From NCBI GenBank assembly GCA_022225965.2, contig JAKJXP020000032.1:248001-312000 (forward strand): a stretch of 64,000 bases of DNA. Direction: 5' to 3'. The notes under the pieces are model-generated. The model was given only the letters and a program-made list of their open reading frames with translations, was not told where the DNA came from and did not search any database. Shown here in pieces: positions 57,022 through 64,000 of the stretch. Position numbers and translations under genes: made by a program. Every line of letters begins with the position of its first letter. The stretch's first letter is position 1. Source of the DNA: Diatrype stigma (taxonomy: Eukaryota > Ascomycota > Sordariomycetes > Xylariales > Diatrypaceae).

Positions 57022-57995
57022 TTACTCTCCCCACACTGGAGGTCCTGGTATCTTGTAACTCTGGTGATCTGATGTTAGGGAACCGCGTCGTTGAGAAGGG
57101 ACAATGGATCACATACCGTGGTGTTCTTCAGTGCATCAGAGTAGATATCGATGTTGATCGAAGGATCTATTCTAGTTAGGCAACCCAACACAGGAGTAAT
57201 GCGGATTGGAATGCTCACCGTCTGGATCATAGGCACCAGGGAACCTAGCGTAATACTCCGCTGACGGTACAGCTGACCCCGTGCCGGTGATGTTTAGATG
57301 GGCACACTCTGGGTAGAATTGAGGATCTGGGAGTCTAGCGTTAGCCTTTTCGATGTGCATACCGGGGATTTCGAGGTTGTGATACTGTTTGCGACGTGGA
57401 TGCTCATTATCTCATGCCTGATGACATACAAGCCCGGCTTGATTGTACTTGGTATTGTTACCGGCCACAGATCAGGCGTACCATCCCAGTTTTGAAACTG
57501 CTTTTGATACCACATGCCCTCTTCCAAGGTCCCGTCGAGTAGACCCGCCTCCCATATCTTGAAGAAGTCGAGCTGATTCACGTCGGCATCTTCGCAGGGT
57601 CCGTCACACTCGGCCAACCAGACTGACATAGGCCCAACCGGGTGCAGCCAGTACCAATATACGGCAGTGAGGTCTTGACCGGCCTCGATAGGAATATACG
57701 ACGACGGCGGCGTCCCCGGGTCGTTACAAGCCAGCCCGCTTTCATTGACGAAGAATATGGGGTCGATGCTATCCCATACTCTCTGCACCATCCAGTCTTG
57801 TCCTACCTGTTCCTCCTTTGGCTCGTCTGGGTCATAGCTGCTAGCGAATTAGCATCTCCTCTTCTTGCCTTGTCGCATACTGGTAGCTTACCCTCTGTAC
57901 CAAGTTTCGCCTACCGTATAATTGGCTAGACCTCCATGGGCCCTGATGAGACGGACCAAGAAAGCCCACGCGACGAAGGTAAGAGCCAGTGCCAT
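57022..57995 (-). CDS. AA9 lytic polysaccharide monooxygenase, 250 aa, 5 exons
   Basis: Copper enzyme that oxidatively cuts cellulose or related glucans outside the cell. Exons are 57995..57892, 57837..57386, 57326..57219, 57166..57117 and 57060..57022, total 753 nt. The signal peptide (residues 1-19, MALALTFVAWAFLVRLIRA) ends exactly before His20, which becomes the N-terminal histidine of the copper brace: HGGLANYTVG. The second brace histidine is in VIRHEIMSIH, and the axial Tyr is in PQFYPECAHLNITG. Other family blocks are VWDSIDPIFF, LACND and DPSINIDIY. The C-terminus is YKIPGPPVWGE with no linker or cellulose-binding module. The second exon has a TAGCAG tandem acceptor that adds or omits one Ser after Gly. 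Divergent from the CE15 esterase gene, 1.2 kb apart. Confidence 0.93.
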
Positions 57996-59229
57996 TCTGA
58001 CTACGATATCGTCAGATAACGTGTCAATGTAGTCTGGATGGCCTTGAGCATCGTCGCCAGCGTGAATCTAGAGACTTGTGACCATACTCGCTTCATATGC
58101 CAAGCGTCGAGGCGAATCGGGCGCGGATAAAAAAGAGGACGATTTCCGAAGCGGACGTATAGCAGGGACTCCATCATCGAGACGTGCCCCTTAAGTGGAA
58201 CAGTACGGGTCTCCACTTCCTGAACGGGTAATTCGGAGTGTGCCTATAGCGCGGTCGAATGGGACTCACAGGTTGTTATCGGCTATATGTGGTTCTAGGT
58301 ATCCGTGCTAAGGGTTCGGCACTTGGACTGACGATTGGTGTGGAATATGGACTAACAGGGCAGTTTTCCTGGACCGATGTAATCCTCAACTTCATGCGAT
58401 GGTATTGTAGGGCATTCGACGGCCACGTGCCGCCTATATAGAGGTCATTGACCAAGAAGCCTGAACACGAATGCCAAGCAGCCAAGGAATCTGGGGGTTC
58501 AGGGGTATATTTGCCGGCCCCCTATACTAGACTCTACGCCACCCCCGCAACTTTCCTGGCCTTCTTTCCTGGTAGCGTACTTGACCACATTATAGCATCG
58601 TATGCATGCGTATCTGATGAGTAGCGTCAAAGTGAATAGATCCCTTGCCACCATCTCGACCAGAATTTCGATTATGAAATTCCCATATGAAAGTCTACCT
58701 ACAAATGCAGCACAGCAAACAGACAGTCGAACGACGAGCCTGTCAGTTCCCCGCATGGACAGGGATAGTGTATCATGATGCCCAAACAGCCTTGAAGCTT
58801 TCAAATTAATAATAGGCTCGATTATAAGGTACCGGAACGTCGACCTCAACATTAGCCGTATTAGCCTATCCCGCATCCAATGATGAAGCAGCTTGCACAA
58901 CCTCATATCACGTAATGAGAGCGCGTCTAAATTGCCAAGAATATCCAGATTAGGGTGCTCGTTCTGGGCCAGGGAGAAAGTTCCAGCTGCGCGGGCAACC
59001 ATTGGCTAGGAACGACTTCAAACCAGCACAAAAGGCAAAGCCCATGTCGTAAATACAAGGAGCGGAACATGGGAGAAGATGGGGAATGTGGCTAATCTGG
59101 TTCCGTTCGCCTGGATGGGGGGCTTATAAGACAGCCACGCCCGTCCCTATCATGCGTGATTGATGATCGACAACTGCTCGCCTTCTTGCTATAGTCGTCC
59201 TCGATATCTAGCATAGCGCTGTTGTCACC
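57996..59229. promoter_or_regulatory. Shared divergent promoter region of LPMO and CE15 genes
   Basis: About 1.2 kb between divergent start codons. It has GGCTAA on the minus strand at 58852-58857 and 58861-58866, GGCTAG at 59004-59009, GGCTAA at 59090-59095 and a TATAAG word at 59126-59131 about 100 bases before the CE15 ATG. GGCTAR is the core bound by the XlnR/Xyr1 activators of cellulase and xylanase genes. A CTGGGG (CreA-type) word is at 58491-58496. The long minus-strand frame at 58499-59002 is not called. Confidence 0.5.
58852..58866 (-). promoter_or_regulatory. Paired GGCTAA sites (XlnR/Xyr1-type)
   Basis: Two TTAGCC words (GGCTAA on the minus strand) with starts 9 bases apart, in the shared upstream region of the LPMO and CE15 genes. 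Binding is inferred only from the motif. Confidence 0.35.
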
Positions 59230-60423
59230 ATGGCTCGTCGTCTGGCTGCCGCGCTCCTGATGGGCGCTACGGCCTCCGCCCTCCCCTACGGCTTCGGCGA
59301 GATTTACTCGCGCCAGAACACCAGCGACTGTGCTGTCCAGGACTCCTACGCAGCCGTCGACAACGCGAAGCTACCCGACCCCTTCACCTTCGCCGACGGC
59401 ACCCCGGTCACCACCAAGGACGAGTTCACCTGCCGCCAGGCCGAGATCAGCAAGATCCTGCAGCAGTACGAGCTCGGCGACTACCCGCCACCGCCGGACG
59501 ACCTCAAGGCCACGCTGTCGGGCAACACCCTGTCTGTCGCTATCACTGTCGCCGGCAAATCTGCGACCATCAGCGCCTCGCTCAAGAAGCCCGGCACTAG
59601 CCCCGGGCCCGCTGTCATCGGCATCGGCGGTTCGTCCCTGCCCATCCCGAGCAACATCGGCAGTATCACGTTCCCCAACGACGCGTTCGCCGCGCAGAAC
59701 GGCGGAGGCTCTCGGGGCCAGGGTGCCTTCTACACCCTCTTCGGCAACACGCACTCGGCTGGTGCGCTGACCGCCTGGGCCTGGGGCGTCGACCGCGTCG
59801 TCGACGGTCTCGAGCAGCTCGGCGCCGCGGCGACCGGCATCGATGTCACCAAGCTGGGCGTCACGGGCTGCTCCCGAAACGGCAAGGGCGCCTTCGTGGT
59901 CGGCGCGCTCGTCGACCGCATCGCCCTGACGCTGCCGCAGGAGTCCGGCTCCGGCGGTGCGGCCTGCTGGCGCATCTCCGACTCGGAGGAGGGCAAGGGC
60001 AAGAACATCCAGACGGCGCACCAGATCGTCACGGAGAATGTCTGGTTCAGCCCGCGCTTCAACGACTACACCGGCAAGACCAACACCCTGCCAGCCGACC
60101 ACCATCTCCTGGCGGCGCTGGTTGCGCCCCGCGGCCTGCTGCCCCTCGAGAACGACATCGACTGGCTCGGCCCCGTCAGCACCACCGGCTGCATGCAGGC
60201 TGGCCAGCTCGTCTACGAGGCGCTCGGTGTCGCCACCAACATGGGATACTCCCTCGTCGGCGGCCACAGCCATTGCCAGTTCCCCAGCTCGCAGCAAGCC
60301 CACCTCACCGCCTACATCGACTACTTCCTTAACGGCGGCACGACCGCGCCCCCGAAGGTCAGCGAGGGCCCAAGTGTTCCTCAGGCCGACTGGGTGGATT
60401 GGGAGGTTCCCACTCTTGCTTAA
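59230..60423 (+). CDS. CE15 4-O-methyl-glucuronoyl methylesterase, 397 aa, single exon
   Basis: Secreted serine esterase that splits ester bonds between lignin and glucuronic acid side chains of xylan. The signal peptide covers about residues 1-17 (ARRLAAALLMGATASA). The catalytic elbow is GCSRNGKG with Ser215, the family-specific variant of the serine motif; Glu238 in LTLPQESGSGG and His346 in GGHSHCQF complete the triad. Other blocks are CRQAEISKILQQYELGDYPP, NTHSAGALTAWAWGVDR, NDYTGKTNTLPADHH and PRGLLPLENDIDWLGP. Length fits the catalytic module alone; there is no carbohydrate-binding module. GC-rich, single exon, with a TATA-like word and a GGCTAA site upstream. The AA9 LPMO on the other side of the shared promoter suggests joint induction on plant biomass. 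Confidence 0.94.
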   Translation: MARRLAAALLMGATASALPYGFGEIYSRQNTSDCAVQDSYAAVDNAKLPDPFTFADGTPVTTKDEFTCRQAEISKILQQYELGDYPPPPDDLKATLSGNTLSVAITVAGKSATISASLKKPGTSPGPAVIGIGGSSLPIPSNIGSITFPNDAFAAQNGGGSRGQGAFYTLFGNTHSAGALTAWAWGVDRVVDGLEQLGAAATGIDVTKLGVTGCSRNGKGAFVVGALVDRIALTLPQESGSGGAACWRISDSEEGKGKNIQTAHQIVTENVWFSPRFNDYTGKTNTLPADHHLLAALVAPRGLLPLENDIDWLGPVSTTGCMQAGQLVYEALGVATNMGYSLVGGHSHCQFPSSQQAHLTAYIDYFLNGGTTAPPKVSEGPSVPQADWVDWEVPTLA

Positions 60424-60757
60424 AAGTTGATTTTGATATGAGGCTCGTCGTCAAGATAAGGGTCGTGTTGGTGTTTGTACATAGCTCGGTATTTCTCGTT
60501 CTGTCAATACCAGGAAAAAGATAACAACCCTCTTGCGTCAAAGGAAAGCATGTACATATATAACGAATTGACGTATGCCCACATTCGATCTTGCTGATGA
60601 AATATGGTAGCTTGGACTTTCAAGGCGTGGTGTGACAATTTCGATGAAAAAGTTGATACAGTCTCTCAAATCGAGAAACGTAAAGCCCGAGACTTATTGG
60701 TAATCTTACGAGCCCGCATTCGCTACCAGAGATGTCTACCCCTTGCCACGATCTGAT
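60424..60757. other. Short intergenic region between convergent genes
   Basis: About 0.3 kb containing the 3' flanks of the CE15 gene and the NmrA-like gene. Nothing else seen. Confidence 0.5.
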
Positions 60758-61763
60758 CTAGCTCTTCAGCCATGTCTTGATGGTATCCTCCAAAGACTCT
60801 TCCTTGAGTCCCAGCAACTCGTTTCCGCGAACCTCCGCCAGGCCAGCGCCATCTTTGAAGACGCGCTCCCTCAGAAGATTGCTGAAAGCGCTGAAGTCCC
60901 CCTTGCTTAGCTTCTCCTCCCCGATCTTCCCTTCGTCCGCGGTGCTCGCTTGCTGCACCGTCCACTTCTCGCCCGTCTCCTTCTCGACGATGTCGAGGAC
61001 TCTGTTCTGTGTGAATAGCGGCGACCCAATGTCCAAGTACTTGTTGGCCGTCTTCTCCTCGTTAGCTAGGACGGCCGCGACCGCTTTGCCGATGAATGAC
61101 AGGTTCGAGGCTTGGACGAGCTCATTTCCTGAATCGTAGATTACGGCAGTCTTCGTGCCCTTGTTCACCCCGATCGAGCCGTATTTGAGCCCCTTTAGAA
61201 CCATTAACCATTATGTCCCGCTCTGCACGGTATGGCAAGGTGATTCTTACCCAATCAAAGAAGAGGCCGGATGAGATGCCCGTCCAGGAAAATTTTGGGT
61301 TCGCCTTTGCTTTTTCGTCGAGATAGTCTACCGTCTTGATTTTTCCTTGGAGTATCTTTCCAATCGCAGTGCCCTCGACGAGTCTTGTGTTGACCCCAAA
61401 CTCCGAAGGGATGAAGCGCTTCACTCCAACCTCGACAGCCGCGTCGATCAACGGGTTCTGGTTTCCAATCGCAATAGTAGCGATGGCGGAGACCACAGCA
61501 TCTTGGCCCTGGAGGGCCGCCTTGAGCGACTCTACCGATGCATAGTCCACCTTCTTCACGACCACCTCTGCTGGGAACGTGGCGGCAGAGTCCTGGCGAC
61601 TGAATGCTGTCACCTTATAGCCAGCTTTCACGAGCTCATCTAGAATGGCTGATCCCACATTACCCGAGCCCTAGGATAGCCAATGATTAGTCCATGGACT
61701 GCTGTTGAGATATAACGCGGTGTAGTCACTCACACCAACTACTACTACGTTCTTGATCGCCAT
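60758..61763 (-). CDS. NmrA/isoflavone-reductase-like NAD(P)-dependent oxidoreductase, 294 aa, 3 exons
   Basis: Exons are 61763..61734 (ten codons), 61670..61251 and 61192..60758, total 885 nt, all junctions in phase 0, donors GTGAGT and GTAAGA. The first junction rebuilds the Rossmann motif VVVVGGSGNVGSAIL. Next come FSRQDSA (the basic residue after the second strand fits NADPH), DAVVSAIATIAIGNQ, and KRFIPSEFGVNT, which is typical of the isoflavone reductase/phenylcoumaran reductase-like group (NmrA-like clan). The C-terminal part has YGSIGVNKGTK and LDIVEKETGEKW. Fungal members are common and mostly of unknown substrate; some act on aromatic compounds and others are redox sensors. Its place beside lignocellulose genes makes an aromatic substrate attractive but unproven. 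Confidence 0.87.
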
Positions 61764-63650
61764 GGTTGTGTGAAGTTGTCGTTCGTGCTAGGGGCGTATC
61801 GTATTGAATATGAGTTGATCTGAGTTCACTGTATAGGTCTGATTGGCTTTATATTCAGAAAGACAGCAGACTGGTTCCCTACGGCAGTTTCGGAATGAAA
61901 TGGCTAATATATAGGCAGTCAATCGTGCGGGGTCTCCCCTGATTCCGTGGAGACTGTGCTCTTAGATACGATTTCTAATCATCAGTCACTATCACGTCAT
62001 ACGCGCTCTTTCGCGAATACATCATATTCACCATAGCTGATACAAAATGAGTGCTTGTATGCTCATACAGCCGGGTAATGGATTACGAGGAGCTAGTGTC
62101 CCGGGAGCGATCGATAGACGCGTGGGTGTCGCAGTTAGTGATACTACAAGTGAGTGTCTAAGTGGAGGAAGCCCCTGGCTGAAGATCAGTAGCCGCTGGC
62201 GTGCGGAGTACTGAGCATAATCCGGCAGTTCCGAAAGATAGTATGCCCGGTACAGTAGCCTTGGCGACCTCTATGCCTTTACAACTATTGCGCATGTCGT
62301 AGGGCTGAGAGGGTAGGATACTGCTGAATGTTGAAGTAGTATGTGACAATGTGTATAGGTAGCTAAGGAAGGGAGAGGGGAGGGGCCTATTTACCACCGT
62401 CTTCCGTGACGAGCTTACATATCTTGCTGCCCGAAGAGCTTCACATGATCAATGCCGCAGTAAGGAGTAAATCGAATAAGATGTTCTCGTAGACGTTGGT
62501 GTGTGCTCTTCAGAGCAAAAAGGTCCAAGGTCCCTGCCGTATTTATCCTGCGTGGAAGAGATCATGAAGGATAACCAGCTCAGGCAATAAGGCGCCACAA
62601 AGCCGCGGTCGGACTTGGCCTAATTAATTTCCGGACAGCTTCAACTACCTAGCGCCGTGTGTTATTCGTTCTCTTTGTCTGATTCTCTCACGGTGGACGA
62701 ATTGGTTGTACGATACATGCGAGGTAGTTCAGGGAATCGTGTACAGGTCGAGTCAGTCGCATAGTTACCTAGTAGTCAGCATCAATGACGTCCCTTCTTG
62801 AAGAAAGACTGATTAAACTTCGCATACATATTCCTTATATGATCGTATTAGCAAGACCCAAGATCTCTAGTACGGGGATAAGGAACTACGCCGGATATGG
62901 CTGTACCCGGCTGGAACCCCAGAGCCCCCTGCGATTCGGTGCGATGAGCATCTTGTTAGTGTCTCCGCAGATGGACAAACGGCCGAGCTAACCTATCAGC
63001 CTATCAATGTCAAGAAACATGACGATGTGGGGTGGTAGGGCTCGATAACCCGACCGTAAGGGCCTGTTTTGTTTCGAGGTTTCTCTCTCAGTGGCAAAAG
63101 GAGTTCCGAGGCAGAAGTCATGGAGTCAATGTTACGTATGAACAACCATGCGCTCAGCCTGAGCGCAGCCACGAGCATCTAGACTTACTTCACACCAAAT
63201 CTCACACCAAGTATCGTTTCCTTTCGACGGGTATGGCTTACCGTAGTGATATACTGTATGCGCTAGTCTTACACGGTCCAGACTGTCGGCTCACTTTCGT
63301 GAGAACCCAACATACTGGAGACTATTTTTTAGATTCTGCACCGTTCATGCAGCAGCGGCCCCCCTTTCCCATGTATACAGCCAATGACTGGGCCATGCTG
63401 ATATCGAACTGCAGATATACCTGGTATACATAAAGAACAACCCACCAATGTAAGGCCTTGCTAGTACTGTTGGAACTTGGATCTGTTGGAACTAGTTGGA
63501 ACCAACAAGGCCGCACCCGCTGTTCATCGGTTCTACAATCCGAGGGCGTGGTGTCGTGCTGTAATTAGCAGCTTAGCCAAATCTATCCAACATCCACTCG
63601 GCTTTGCTATCCTGCCAGTTTATCGGTCGTCGAATTGTGCCTAAAGTATC
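61764..63650. other. Intergenic, no gene seen
   Basis: About 1.9 kb between the divergently read NmrA-like gene and the P450 gene. A 133-codon plus-strand frame at 63032-63433 has no recognisable content. No repeat noted. Confidence 0.5.
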
Positions 63651-64000
63651 ATGGCAGGACTCGATATGCTCAAAGGGTCGCCGCGACTTCTTCTGTTGTT
63701 GTCCGTCGTCTACATATGCTATCTTGGGATCTACAGGCTGTTTCTCCACCCATTGCGCAAGGTTCCCGGGCCGTGGTACGCCGCCGTGTCCTATTGGTAT
63801 GAGTTCTACCACGATGTGATCCGCGACGGACATTACGTTAAGGAGTACCCGCGCCTCCATGAGAAATATGGTGAGCCAATCGCCTAGGCCAATCGCCTGG
63901 CCATAGGTTCATATCCTAAATTCTCAACTATCTTTATATGTTCAACTTGGCTAACGGTCGCTAGGGCCAATTGTCAGGGTCAGCCCCGACCGGGTGCACG
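63651..64000 (+). CDS. Cytochrome P450, N-terminal part, cut by the window edge
   Basis: Exons are 63651..63870 and 63965 to the edge; the 94-nt intron has a GTGAGC donor, a GGCTAAC branch site at 63951-63957 and a CTAG acceptor. The protein starts MAGLDMLKG, followed by a membrane anchor (LLLLLSVVYICYLGIYRLFLHPL), the proline-rich hinge KVPGPWYA and, across the junction, HEKYGPIVRVSPDRVH. This is the typical N-terminus of fungal microsomal P450s related to those of secondary metabolism (trichothecene/pisatin-demethylase-like starts). The heme-binding region lies beyond the window, so neither function nor integrity can be judged. Confidence 0.88.

Noticed and set aside
58499..59002. 167-codon minus-strand frame in the LPMO/CE15 promoter
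   Set aside because: ATG-initiated but without motifs, with unusual Arg/Leu composition, and it overlaps the candidate GGCTAR regulatory sites.

Overview
This window is nuclear DNA of a filamentous ascomycete (Pezizomycotina; probably Sordariomycetes, the order is not resolved). The reasons are short introns of about 55-130 nt with GTRNGT donors and CTRAC-type branch sites, compact GC-rich coding exons in lower-GC spacers, and fungus-specific families (AA9 LPMO, CE15 esterase, mpaB-like ER oxygenase, PIG-S, Iks1 kinase, a HET-protein relic). I joined exons by hand from splice signals and reading phase. Every multi-exon model ends with a total length divisible by three, except the ABC transporter, which carries an in-frame amber codon. 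I saw no tRNA, rRNA, intact transposon or CRISPR array.

Layout. 0.7-6 kb: an mpaB-like ER oxygenase (-) and the GPI-transamidase subunit PIG-S (-). 8.5-13.5 kb: a Fat1-type very-long-chain acyl-CoA synthetase (+) whose start codon sits alone on a 7-nt exon, then the diphthamide gene DPH2 (+). 15-24.5 kb, all minus strand: a MARVEL-domain membrane protein, a secreted PAF-acetylhydrolase-like lipase and two DHA1-type MFS transporters. 24.5-28.8 kb: a 4.5-kb gene-poor stretch with one decayed gene. 28.8-31.3 kb: an Iks1-type kinase (-) with an unusual repeat-built uORF. 32.8-38.1 kb: a carotenoid oxygenase (-) and a microbial rhodopsin (+) facing away from each other across about 2 kb. 38.8-40.8 kb: a purine nucleoside permease (-). 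43.1-48.2 kb: a full-size ABCB transporter resembling the a-factor exporter Ste6 (-), interrupted by one amber codon between its halves. 49.0-49.6 kb: the C-terminal relic of a heterokaryon-incompatibility protein. 50-50.6 kb: a PBDC1/Ypl225w homologue (-). 52.7-54.4 kb: a membrane-anchored fucose-lectin-like protein (+). 55.4-56 kb: an unrecognised 114-residue single-span protein (-). 57-60.4 kb: an AA9 LPMO (-) and a CE15 glucuronoyl esterase (+) in divergent arrangement. 60.8-61.8 kb: an NmrA/isoflavone-reductase-like oxidoreductase (-). 63.65 kb to the right edge: the 5' part of a cytochrome P450 (+).

Two functional units stand out. The oxygenase/rhodopsin pair suggests local production of retinal, or another apocarotenoid, for a light-driven proton pump; the pump keeps all diagnostic residues and carries a long Gly/Thr/His repeat tail not expected in fungal opsins. 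The LPMO/CE15 pair suggests joint attack on cellulose and on lignin-glucuronoxylan links, and its shared promoter holds several GGCTAR (XlnR/Xyr1-type) sites. The remaining genes are mostly housekeeping or transport genes with no obvious operon-like logic.
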